Shown: positions 1-5,284, counted from the stretch's first letter. The stretch: DNA of 5,303 bases from Mariprofundaceae bacterium (GCA_027035825.1 JALVTX010000230.1:1-5303); one strand, 5' to 3'. Numbers and translations: made by a program. Notes: generated from the letters alone by a model not told the origin.

Positions 1-28
1 GACAAATCGCGCCCGGCATCCCTATAAT
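1..28 (+). promoter_or_regulatory. Probable sigma-70 promoter at the window edge
   Basis: A perfect TATAAT box lies at 23-28. The window begins with GACA at 1-4. If the two bases before the window are TT, this would be a TTGACA -35 box with an 18-bp spacer, but those bases cannot be seen. The predicted start of transcription is about 34-37, which is where a strong hairpin begins. The -10 box is directly visible; the -35 box and activity are inferred. Confidence 0.5.
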
Positions 29-35
29 CCGCATC

Positions 36-85
36 AGGGGCCTCCTTTTTCTTGTGATTTCTCAAACCAAAGAATGGAGGCCTCT
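36..85 (+). other. Hairpin at the predicted 5' end of a transcript (possible sRNA or leader)
   Basis: Bases 36-45 pair with 76-85 in a 10-bp stem containing one G-U pair. Inside it, 49-53 (TTCTT) pairs with 70-74 (AAGAA), leaving a 16-base loop. The stem starts about 8 bases after the TATAAT box at 23-28, so a transcript from that promoter would carry this structure at its 5' end. No oligo-T tract follows, so it does not look like a terminator. I recognise no known RNA family. It could belong to a small RNA or to a long leader of the gene at 442. Confidence 0.35.
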
Positions 86-441
86 TCCCATCACCTCAAT
101 GTCTCACATGTGTTTGAACCAAGACAGCGTCGGCATGGGAGCGCCTGGAGCACCTGAAGGGAGACATCGAAATGGATGCGTCTTGCGGCATCACCCCCTG
201 CTTTTCGCGGCGCCTGGCTTGTCCGCGCGGGCCGGATGCGCGCCTTTGGCTTGCGAACCATGGCGACAGCCATGCTTCTTGCCCGCATGCGTGCCCCGAC
301 CTCGCGCATCCTGCGCCATCCATCCGCGATCCCATGAAACATCCGGGCTGGCGACGTTGCGCGCGGGCGCAACACGCGGTCGCGATGGGGTTGCTGGATG
401 AGGGCTTGGTCGCAAGGCCGAAGGGAGTATGATGCGCCGCC
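86..441. other. 356-bp stretch with no convincing gene
   Basis: Open frames exist here on both strands, but their translations are rich in Arg, Pro, Cys and His with no hydrophobic or domain pattern, as expected of non-coding GC-rich DNA. The best of them, 172-432 on the plus strand, has a fair ribosome site (AAGGGAG at 157-163) and ends 9 bases before the next gene, but its 86 residues look random. No tRNA, terminator or long repeat was seen. It may be the leader of the gene at 442. Confidence 0.5.
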
Positions 442-822
442 ATGAAGGGAACGGTGTTGGCGGTGCTCGTCACCTTTGTCGCCATGTGGGTCGCGTGGCG
501 ATTCTCGCATCGCCGCTGGCTGCACGCCTCGCTGATGGGCGGAATGATGGTCTTCGATATCGTCTTTCCGTTCTATCTCTATTTCGTCAATGACTGGTAC
601 AAGCGCCTCATCGAGCAGGAGCAGATTTTCAGCTTCTCGGTATGGATGCATGTGGGCATCATGGTGGTGCTGTACACGCTCTATGTCGTGCAGGTGCAGG
701 CGGGGCTCGCCATCTGGCGCGGCGATGGCGAGGCCCGGGGCGGCCACCGCTTGCAGGCGAAGGGGATTCTGGCGGCGCGCATCATGGCGCTGGTGACCGG
801 CGTGTTGCTGATGGTGCAGTAG
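442..822 (+). CDS. Four-helix membrane protein with four His, DUF420-like
   Basis: This is a 126-residue integral membrane protein with four hydrophobic segments at about 4-20, 29-48, 67-88 and 108-125. Histidines at 23, 28, 70 and 102 lie near helix ends, and the C-terminal part reads GHRLQAKG then a helix ending TGVLL. This topology and His spacing recall the DUF420/YozB family, whose member CtaM is needed to mature an aa3-type oxidase in Staphylococcus, and more loosely four-helix haem b proteins. The match is by eye and the protein is shorter than usual DUF420 members, so function is not assigned. ATG 442 is the only reasonable start: the frame is closed by TGA at 430-432. The nearest Shine-Dalgarno-like run (AAGGGAG, 421-427) is 14 bases away, longer than ideal. 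It lies upstream of a small membrane protein and a cytochrome c, consistent with a role in respiration. Confidence 0.7.
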   Translation: MKGTVLAVLVTFVAMWVAWRFSHRRWLHASLMGGMMVFDIVFPFYLYFVNDWYKRLIEQEQIFSFSVWMHVGIMVVLYTLYVVQVQAGLAIWRGDGEARGGHRLQAKGILAARIMALVTGVLLMVQ

Positions 823-885
823 CCGCAGGGAGGGGCGCACGGGGGCGATGACAAAACCCCTTGCATTTTGTGTTTGCCCGCGCAA

Positions 886-901
886 TGATTGGCCGCAATC
901 A
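886..901. promoter_or_regulatory. Perfect dyad upstream of the small membrane protein gene; FNR-like overlap
   Basis: TGATTG (886-891), spacer GCCG, then CAATCA (896-901) form a perfect 6-bp inverted repeat just before the Shine-Dalgarno of the gene at 917. The overlapping 14-mer at 889-902 matches the FNR/Anr consensus TTGAT-N4-ATCAA at 8 of 10 positions (TTGGC-N4-ATCAA). The location close to the start codon is unusual for an activator site, so this may instead be an operator or an RNA hairpin. Weak evidence. Confidence 0.2.
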
Positions 902-916
902 ACTTAGGGAGGTGTG

Positions 917-1054
917 ATGATGGTCGCTCATTTTCTTGAAGCTTCCGTGAATTTCCAAACCAAAGACATCTGGGAGATGTATGCCGGCATCGCGATTTTC
1001 CTGTACGGCATCATGTTCATCAACTACAAGCGGGCCTGCAAGAAGAACAAGTAA
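917..1054 (+). CDS. Small single-helix membrane protein, 45 residues, unknown function
   Basis: A short frame not recognised as any named family. It starts ATG ATG; the strong Shine-Dalgarno AGGGAGG (906-912) is 4 bases from the first ATG and 7 from the second, so translation may really begin at 920 (44 residues). The N-terminal half is amphipathic (MMVAHFLEASVNFQTKDIWE). One transmembrane helix follows at about residues 22-35, then a short basic tail (YKRACKKNK) with one Cys at 40. By the positive-inside rule the C-terminus should be cytosolic. It sits between a four-helix membrane protein (94 bases upstream) and a cytochrome c4 (108 bases downstream). Size and topology resemble small accessory subunits of oxidases such as CcoQ or CydX, but there is no convincing sequence match, so that role is a guess. 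The ribosome site and clean membrane-protein composition make it likely a real gene. Confidence 0.7.
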   Translation: MMVAHFLEASVNFQTKDIWEMYAGIAIFLYGIMFINYKRACKKNK

Positions 1055-1162
1055 GCAAGGTCGCGAACGATTTCCTGCTTCGGTTTCGTCCGGGCGGGGG
1101 AGGATGGATTCGGGGCGCCCTGGCGTTCCGGCAAACAAAACGAAAACTGGAGGGGTTTTGAT

Positions 1163-1933
1163 ATGCGTCGATTTCTGATGGTGGCCAGTGGTGGCGTGTT
1201 CGCGCTGATGTGCGCGGCGACCGGCGCGCTGGCGGCGGAAGGAGTGATTGGCGATCCGAATCACGGTCGCCAGATTTTTCTGAACGGCAAGGGCGATGTG
1301 TCCGCCTGCGCCTCGTGCCACGGTGAGGACGGCACGGGTAGCGACGACATGGGCACGCCGCGCCTGTCCAATCAGGTGTACACCTACATTCTCAAGCAGC
1401 TCACGGATTTCGCGACTGGCAAGCGCGTGGACAACACGCTGGGCGCGATGAACGACGTGGCCAAGGGTCTGACCGAGCAGGATCGCCGCGACGTGGCGGC
1501 CTATGTGCACTCGCTGAAGACGCCGTTCCTGGGTTCCGACCTGCGCAGCCTTGCCGAGGCGGACGACGTGGATGTGAGCGATCTGGGCGATACGGCCAAG
1601 GGCCGCATGATCGTGGAGTTTGGCGCGGGTGATCGCGGCATTCCGGCCTGCAAGAGCTGCCATTCCTACCACGGTCGCAGCGCCGGCAAGATCTTCCCGG
1701 CCATTCAGGGCCAGCGCTACAAGTATCTGAAGCATGAGCTGGAGGCCTTCAAGGAGGGCTCGCAGCCGAACTACGACAAGGAAACCGCGCGCTACAATGA
1801 CCCGCTGGGTATGATGCGCAAGGTGGCGGGTCACTTGACAGATGAGGATATCAAGAACCTGGCCGCTTACCTGACTTCGGCGATGCCGGAGACGCCGAAC
1901 AACCCGGTGCCGCCGTCCCGCGAGCGCTTCTGA
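1163..1933 (+). CDS. Exported dihaem cytochrome c, cytochrome c4 type
   Basis: This 256-residue protein has a Sec signal peptide: MRR, a hydrophobic core, and likely cleavage near ALA-A at 24-25. Two class I cytochrome c domains follow. Haem 1 is bound by CASCH (Cys49, Cys52, His53), with Met96 as probable sixth ligand in GAMNDVAKGL. Haem 2 is bound by CKSCH (Cys163, Cys166, His167), with Met217 or Met218 in PLGMMRKVAGHL. Each half ends in the family's D-x3-(D/N)-(V/L)-AAY helix. Length and the two-domain layout fit cytochrome c4, a periplasmic, often membrane-associated electron carrier that in other proteobacteria delivers electrons from the bc1 complex to cbb3 or related oxidases. The Shine-Dalgarno GGAGGGG (1149-1155) is 7 bases before the ATG. 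The gene ends just before a strong terminator, so it is the last gene of this group. Cys17 is in the signal core but lacks a lipobox. Family assignment is secure; the partner oxidase is not in view. Confidence 0.92.
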   Translation: MRRFLMVASGGVFALMCAATGALAAEGVIGDPNHGRQIFLNGKGDVSACASCHGEDGTGSDDMGTPRLSNQVYTYILKQLTDFATGKRVDNTLGAMNDVAKGLTEQDRRDVAAYVHSLKTPFLGSDLRSLAEADDVDVSDLGDTAKGRMIVEFGAGDRGIPACKSCHSYHGRSAGKIFPAIQGQRYKYLKHELEAFKEGSQPNYDKETARYNDPLGMMRKVAGHLTDEDIKNLAAYLTSAMPETPNNPVPPSRERF

Positions 1934-1958
1934 CCGAAGCCTTCGAGGCATGAATCGA

Positions 1959-1985
1959 GGGCGGGGAGCAATCCCCGCCCTTTTT
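1959..1985 (+). terminator. Rho-independent terminator after the cytochrome c gene
   Basis: A perfect 9-bp stem, GGGCGGGGA (1959-1967) with TCCCCGCCC (1972-1980), encloses a GCAA tetraloop of the stable GNRA type. It is followed directly by five T residues (1981-1985). It lies 25 bases past the stop codon at 1933 and should end transcription of the cytochrome group. Confidence 0.92.
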
Positions 1986-2038
1986 CATGCAGCGGGCAGA
2001 TGAAGGCGCATGTGACTCGCGCCGCATTCCGCTGGAAC

Positions 2039-2097
2039 CGCCAAGGCGCCAATGGCACAAAGAAAAAAATGCTGCCATCCTTGGCGTTCTTTGTGCC
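2039..2097. repeat. Inverted repeat of the GGCACAAAGAA type (left flank of repeat cluster)
   Basis: GGCACAAAGAA (2054-2064) is the exact inverse of TTCTTTGTGCC (2087-2097), an 11-bp stem with a 22-base loop. A second exact pair, CGCCAAGG (2039-2046) and CCTTGGCG (2079-2086), interleaves with it, so both stems cannot form in a simple nested way. The arm sequence resembles that of the repeat at 2193-2269, suggesting the same family. Repeats with this look recur in many bacterial genomes; copy number here cannot be judged from one window. Confidence 0.6.
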
Positions 2098-2126
2098 TTT
2101 GTGGCGTAGCTGAGGGTGCGTTTGCT

Positions 2127-2148
2127 GTCACGCTGAAGCGTGACCTAC
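2127..2148 (-). repeat. REP element, minus orientation, with GTAG-type head
   Basis: The palindrome GTCACGCTGAAGCGTGAC (2127-2144) has 8-bp arms. It is followed by CTAC (2145-2148), so on the minus strand it reads GTAG then the palindrome. That is the layout of REP elements mobilised by RAYT (REP-associated tyrosine) transposases. No transposase gene is in the window. Confidence 0.6.
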
Positions 2149-2162
2149 GGCAGCCGCCTCCT

Positions 2163-2181
2163 GGGTCGGGCTTCAGCCCGA
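2163..2181 (+). repeat. Second REP element, plus orientation
   Basis: TCGGGCT (2166-2172) and AGCCCGA (2175-2181) form a perfect 7-bp stem around TC. The preceding bases are GGG rather than a clear GTAG, so the head is degenerate. It faces the REP at 2127-2148 across a 17-bp gap, giving a BIME-like inverted pair. Both share the central CTTCAG read on their own strand. Confidence 0.55.
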
Positions 2182-2192
2182 GGAAAAGAGCC

Positions 2193-2269
2193 GATAAACC
2201 ACCAAGGCACGAAGACACAAAGAAATCCCATGCCCTTTCCTTTGTGTGCTTGGTGACTTGGTGGTTATC
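2193..2269. repeat. Long imperfect inverted repeat, ACCACCAAG / CACAAAG type
   Basis: The left arm starts at 2193 (GATAAACCACCAAG) and the right arm ends at 2269 (CTTGGTGGTTATC, 2257-2269); they match apart from one extra A. Pairing continues inwards, with mismatches, through CACGAAGACACAAAG against CTTTGTGTGCTTGGTG, giving a stem of roughly 30 bp. It ends 15 bases from the stop codon of the minus-strand gene at 2284 and could act as the transcript end for that gene, although no T tract is present. It is probably a non-autonomous repeat of the same family as 2039-2097. Confidence 0.6.
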
Positions 2270-2283
2270 AACCCTCTGGCGAC

Positions 2284-3699
2284 CTACCTGGTGGGGTGCG
2301 GGTGTTGTTTCGCGCGGGCTGTGCGCGCCTTGAGGATGACGCCGCCGGGGAGCACCGCGATGGTTTCCAACCGGGCGCTGAGGAGCGCCACCTGGCGGGC
2401 GAGCTTCCGGTTGCGCCGGGCCCGGTAATCAAAGGCGATGTGCGTGATGCCGCGAATGCTCCTGGCCAGCGCCTCCGGCGACTTGGCGACCGGCGGCAGC
2501 GGGAAGGTTTCGCGCTTGATGGCGAGCATCGTGCGCCCGGGCCACTGGCTGGCGGCGCGGAACGGCTGGTTCGGGTCGGCGGCCTCCTCGGCCAGGCGCT
2601 TGATGAGCGCATCGGTCGGGGAATAGATGTCGTGACGCGCAACGTAGCGAACATGCTTGTCGGCAATCATGAAGGTGGTGGCCGTGAGCATGATGAGCGC
2701 GATCACGATGCCGCGCTCGCCGAGCAGGCCGTGGCCGAAGCGAAGGCGGCGGTTGAGCTGGATGGCCAGGTCCGCGCCGTAATAAAGCGTCAGCGCCAGC
2801 GCCGCCAGCGCCCAGCCGCCGTCCGGGGCGGCGAAGCCGATGAGCACGGCCAGCGCCAGCGACAGGCTGAACACGGAGTCCGCCAGCTTGCGCAGGCTGA
2901 GCGCGGCCACGACCAGCATGAGGCCCGCCGCGAACAGGCCGGGCGCCCAGGAAGGCTTGAGGGTTTCGTAGCGCGGGCCGGTGAGGATGTCGCCCAGCGG
3001 TTGCAGGGGGTTGCCCAGCCAGTTCAGTTCCGGCCAGCCCCAGCGGATGACGGGAAAGAGGATGGCGACGATGGCCAGGCCGATGAGCAGGTTACGGGAC
3101 TTTTTTTCCCTGGCCTGCTTGCGGTGCTTCCAGGCGATGGCCGCGGGCAGGGCCAGGCCCGCCGGATGCAGGCTCGCGGCGAGCGCGGCGGCGAGCAGGG
3201 TGAGGAAGTAGTCGCCGGGAATGTCGCGCGCGTTGTCCCGATAGCGCGCCTCGAAGACGCAGCCCATCCACAAGGCCAGCAGCAGGTACGGCCCCTTGCC
3301 GATGGCATCCACCTGCATGACGGTGACGGGCGCGATGAGCAGCAGGCCCGTGCCGATGAGCGCCACTTCGGGGCCGAGGCGCTTGCTGGCCCAGTCGTGC
3401 AGCGCCAGCCCCACGCCCAGCATCACGAACAGGGTCAGCACCTTGGCCGCGATGAGATTGCCGGCCCAGTGGATGTCCAGGATGGCGAAGAGGAATGCCC
3501 GCAGGTCCGGCGCGCCGGCAAACGCCACCGGGTGCGCGATCTGATCCACGATGGCCCAGTTCAGCAGCAGCGCCCGCGCCGCGCCTTCGTCAATGCCGTA
3601 GTCGTCGTAGCGGAACATGGCCAGCCAGGCCAGCGCGACCAGCACCAGCGAGGCCAACCCCCAGAATCGGGCGGGAATCCGTTCGGCGAATCCAGACAT
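2284..3699 (-). CDS. Polytopic membrane protein, GT-C glycosyltransferase-like
   Basis: This 471-residue protein has about nine or ten membrane helices in its first 345 residues and a soluble C-terminal region of about 125 residues. Helix 1 (about 12-28) is followed by a loop reading YDDYGIDEG, with acidic residues at 32, 33, 37 and 38. An acidic pair in the first external loop is the hallmark of GT-C enzymes (PMT/ArnT type), which move a sugar from a polyprenyl-phosphate carrier onto lipid, glycan or protein outside the inner membrane. The acceptor cannot be read from the sequence. I chose ATG 3699 because AGGGG (3707-3711) lies 7 bases upstream; the frame stays open to 3885, but that part overlaps the nsrR-type gene and looks non-coding. 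The gene follows nsrR on the same strand after 86 bases, so it may be co-transcribed. No link to nitric oxide is obvious. An unrelated polytopic protein remains possible. Confidence 0.7.
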   Translation of the reverse strand: MSGFAERIPARFWGLASLVLVALAWLAMFRYDDYGIDEGAARALLLNWAIVDQIAHPVAFAGAPDLRAFLFAILDIHWAGNLIAAKVLTLFVMLGVGLALHDWASKRLGPEVALIGTGLLLIAPVTVMQVDAIGKGPYLLLALWMGCVFEARYRDNARDIPGDYFLTLLAAALAASLHPAGLALPAAIAWKHRKQAREKKSRNLLIGLAIVAILFPVIRWGWPELNWLGNPLQPLGDILTGPRYETLKPSWAPGLFAAGLMLVVAALSLRKLADSVFSLSLALAVLIGFAAPDGGWALAALALTLYYGADLAIQLNRRLRFGHGLLGERGIVIALIMLTATTFMIADKHVRYVARHDIYSPTDALIKRLAEEAADPNQPFRAASQWPGRTMLAIKRETFPLPPVAKSPEALARSIRGITHIAFDYRARRNRKLARQVALLSARLETIAVLPGGVILKARTARAKQHPHPTR

Positions 3700-3762
3700 G
3701 ATGCGACCCCTGTCGTGCATGGCGTTGGCGAGGGCGCGCGAAATGCCCCCGTCGCGAAGAGC

Positions 3763-3775
3763 CGGATTGTATCCG
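3763..3775 (-). promoter_or_regulatory. Weak candidate promoter/dyad before the GT-C-like gene
   Basis: On the minus strand a TACAAT box (3771-3766) lies in the gap between nsrR and the membrane protein gene, inside the perfect short dyad CGGAT-TGT-ATCCG (3763-3775). No good -35 box is seen at the right distance. It may give the downstream gene its own transcription start. Low confidence. Confidence 0.2.
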
Positions 3776-3785
3776 AAGCGGCGGC

Positions 3786-4256
3786 TCAGGACACCTGTTG
3801 CGGCGTTTCTTCCCCGGCGTTCCGGATGGTGAGCAGGTGCGCCATGCGCGGCGCGCGACTGCCCAGCATGTCCGCCAGCGTGCATTCGTCCAGCACCGCC
3901 AGGAAGGCGCGCTTGGCCTTCTTGATGAGAGACTTCAGCCGGCAGGCGTCAATCAGCGGGCAGGTGTTGAGATCCGCGTCAAAGCACTCCAGCATGTTCA
4001 TGTGCGGCTCGGTCTGGCGCACCAGTGCGCCGATGTTGATGTCCTCCGGCGGGCGGGCCAGCCGCATGCCGCCGCCCCGCCCGCGCGAGGTCAGTATCAT
4101 CCCCATTTGCGACAGGTGATAAACCGCCTTGGCCACATGGTTGCGGGAGATGCCATAGGCCTCGGACACCTCGTCAATGGTGACCAGCCGATCGTTGTTC
4201 AGCCCCAGGTAGATCAGGATGCGCAGGCTGTAGTCGGTGTACTTGGTCAGTTCCAT
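3786..4256 (-). CDS. nsrR: Rrf2-family regulator, NsrR-type nitric-oxide sensor
   Basis: This 156-residue protein has a winged-helix DNA-binding domain at the N-terminus (MELTKYTDYSLR, then TIDEVSEAYGISRNHVAKAV as the helix-turn-helix and GRGGGMRLARPPEDINIG as the wing). A Cys-rich segment follows with Cys91, Cys99 and Cys105 (C-x7-C-x5-C), the spacing of NsrR proteins that carry an Fe-S cluster. Asp8, the fourth cluster ligand in Streptomyces NsrR, is present. Known NsrR proteins repress NO-detoxifying genes until NO destroys the cluster. Length is normal for the family, with a slightly long polar tail; a further Cys is at 125. The start has a purine-rich Shine-Dalgarno-like run (GGAAGGAAGGG) just upstream. 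It is divergent from two globin genes, a classical target type, across 130 bases with overlapping promoters, so it probably controls them and itself. The assignment to NsrR rather than IscR rests on the cysteine spacing and context. Confidence 0.88.
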   Translation of the reverse strand: MELTKYTDYSLRILIYLGLNNDRLVTIDEVSEAYGISRNHVAKAVYHLSQMGMILTSRGRGGGMRLARPPEDINIGALVRQTEPHMNMLECFDADLNTCPLIDACRLKSLIKKAKRAFLAVLDECTLADMLGSRAPRMAHLLTIRNAGEETPQQVS

Positions 4257-4290
4257 GACGGCCCTTCCTTCCCCGTGTCAATGGCGATGA

Positions 4291-4313
4291 ATGAATTATT
4301 GACAAGGTATCTT
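4291..4313. promoter_or_regulatory. Degenerate NsrR-like operator
   Basis: This 23-bp segment matches the published enterobacterial-type NsrR consensus (11-1-11 with AAGATG and CATCTT ends) at 15 of 22 defined positions by hand count. The right half, GGTATCTT, is good and the left half, ATGAATTATT, is poor. It covers the -35 box of the globin promoter and the -10 box of the nsrR promoter, the right place for a repressor of both. The match is too weak to stand alone; position and neighbouring genes carry the argument. Confidence 0.4.
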
Positions 4314-4324
4314 ACCGGTGTAAA
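4295..4324 (-). promoter_or_regulatory. Candidate nsrR promoter
   Basis: On the minus strand TTTACA (4324-4319) and AATAAT (4300-4295) are separated by 18 bases. This places the start at about 4288 and gives a leader of roughly 30 bases containing the ribosome site. It overlaps the globin promoter almost completely, so the two should compete for polymerase. Confidence 0.5.
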
Positions 4325-4326
4325 GT
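4299..4326 (+). promoter_or_regulatory. Candidate promoter of the globin pair
   Basis: A perfect TTGACA -35 box (4299-4304) and a TAAAGT -10 box (4321-4326, 4 of 6 consensus) are 16 bases apart. Transcription would begin near 4333 and give a leader of about 54 bases before the first globin gene, starting with the dyad at 4335-4357. The spacer contains the small dyad GGTA-TCT-TACC (4306-4316). Confidence 0.6.
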
Positions 4327-4334
4327 TTCGGCAT

Positions 4335-4357
4335 CAATACTCCTTTTATGAGTATTG
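4335..4357. promoter_or_regulatory. 23-bp perfect dyad in the globin leader
   Basis: CAATACTC (4335-4342), a 7-base spacer CTTTTAT, then GAGTATTG (4350-4357) form a perfect 8-bp inverted repeat just downstream of the predicted globin start site. It could be a second operator, acting as a block right after the promoter, or an mRNA 5' hairpin that stabilises the transcript. The total span of 23 bp equals that of an NsrR site, but the arms do not resemble the usual NsrR half-site. The Shine-Dalgarno lies 15 bases further on and outside the stem. Confidence 0.55.
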
Positions 4358-4386
4358 CCACATTCCGACACAGGAGGGAATAACCC

Positions 4387-4755
4387 ATGAGCACGGTATA
4401 TGAGCAACTGGGCGGCGAGGCCGCCATCAACGCCGCGGTGGACGTGTTCTATCGCCGGGTGCTGAACGATCCGTATGTCAGCCGCTTCTTCGAGGGCGTG
4501 GACATGGAGAAGCAGGCCGCCAAGCAGAAGGCGTTCCTGACCATGGTGACCGGCGGCCCGAACAACTACACCGGCAAGGACATGCGCGAGGGCCACAAGC
4601 ATCTGGTGCATGAAATGGGCCTGAACGACTCCCATTTCGATCACATCGTCTGCCACCTGCGCTCGACGCTGGCGGAGCTGGGCGTGGCGCCGGAACTCAT
4701 CAAGACCGTCGCCGACGTCGCCGAATCCACCCGCGACGACGTGCTGGATCGCTAG
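4387..4755 (+). CDS. glbN: Group 1 truncated haemoglobin (2/2 globin), cytosolic
   Basis: This 122-residue protein opens with STVYEQLGG and closely resembles the cyanobacterial GlbN/TrHb1 type over its full length. Aligned with Synechocystis GlbN numbering, key haem-pocket residues are Tyr22 (B10), Phe34-Phe35, Gln43 (E7), Lys46 (E10), Gln47 (E11) and the proximal haem ligand His70 (F8) in REGHKHL. The Tyr/Gln/Gln distal set is typical of globins that bind O2 tightly and convert NO to nitrate. Position E10 is Lys instead of the Synechocystis His; in Chlamydomonas THB1 a Lys at this place ligates the haem iron. There is no signal peptide, so it should be cytosolic. A strong Shine-Dalgarno, AGGAGGG (4372-4378), is 8 bases upstream. 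It is divergent from an nsrR-type gene and is followed after 10 bases by a paralogue, so the two are surely one operon. NO detoxification is inferred from family and context. Confidence 0.93.
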   Translation: MSTVYEQLGGEAAINAAVDVFYRRVLNDPYVSRFFEGVDMEKQAAKQKAFLTMVTGGPNNYTGKDMREGHKHLVHEMGLNDSHFDHIVCHLRSTLAELGVAPELIKTVADVAESTRDDVLDR

Positions 4756-5284
4756 GAGCCGCCCCATGCATGTCGCAACCTTTCTCTTCGCGTTCGTCGT
4801 GTTCGTGGCGACGGGCGTGGTGCTGTCGCTGTTCCTCGCCGGCGTGGCCGACGCTTCCCGCGTGGAGCCCGGCCAGGCGCCGGCCGGCGGCGGCTCCTCG
4901 TCCGGGGGCTCGTCCGGCGGCAACAAGACGGTCTATGAGCTGCTGGGCGGCGACGCCGCCATCGATGCCGCGGTGGACATCTTCTACCGGCGGGTGCTGA
5001 ACGATCCGTATGTTTCGCCGTTCTTCGAGGGCGTGGACATGGAGAAGCAGGCCGCCAAGCAGAAGGCGTTCCTCACCATGGTGTTCGGCGGCCCGAATCG
5101 CTACACCGGCAAGGACATGCGCGAGGGCCACAAGCATCTGGTGGAGCGGGGTCTGGACGACTCGCATTTCGATCATATCCTGATGCACCTGCGTTCGACG
5201 CTGGCCGAGCTGGGCGTTGGCGAGGACATGATCCAGACCGTGATCGACATTGCGGAATCCACCCGCGACGACGTGCTGAATCGC
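4393..5284 (+). repeat. Tandem gene duplication (globin domains)
   Basis: The globin domain of the first gene (4393-4752) is repeated in the second (4928-5284), offset by 535 bases. Two blocks are identical at the DNA level: 4486-4538 with 5021-5073 (53 bp) and 4566-4608 with 5101-5143 (43 bp). Both cover the pocket-forming E and F regions. The 3' ends are also nearly identical. This indicates a fairly recent duplication or continuing gene conversion. Confidence 0.9.

Noticed and set aside
36..150. Resemblance of TTGAACCAAG and CGGCAT segments to the 3' part of 6S RNA
   Set aside because: Only scattered short words match, the expected long closing stem between 5' and 3' ends is absent, and the central bulge cannot be drawn.
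172..432. Possible 86-residue gene on the plus strand with a fair ribosome site
   Set aside because: The translation is Cys/Arg/Pro/His-rich with no domain or membrane pattern, and overlapping frames on both strands look the same. Kept only as a note in the region entry.
1205..1216. Cys17 in the cytochrome signal peptide as a lipoprotein site
   Set aside because: The residues before it (A-L-M) do not form a lipobox, and a normal signal peptidase site ALA-A follows at 24-25.
899..1951. Long minus-strand open frame opposite the cytochrome c gene
   Set aside because: It is the antisense shadow of a secure dihaem cytochrome c; the translation is His/Arg/Leu-rich and resembles no family.
3700..3885. 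Upstream extension of the GT-C-like gene to an earlier ATG
   Set aside because: It would overlap the 3' end of nsrR by about 100 bases, has no ribosome site and its residues look random. ATG 3699 has AGGGG at good spacing.
2296..4119. 607-codon plus-strand open frame opposite the GT-C-like and nsrR genes
   Set aside because: It runs across two well-supported minus-strand genes and their gap, and its translation is Gln/Gly/Arg-rich without structure, as expected of antisense to GC-rich genes.
4312..5188. Two minus-strand open frames opposite the globin genes, similar to each other
   Set aside because: Their similarity simply reflects the tandem duplication on the other strand; no independent evidence of coding.
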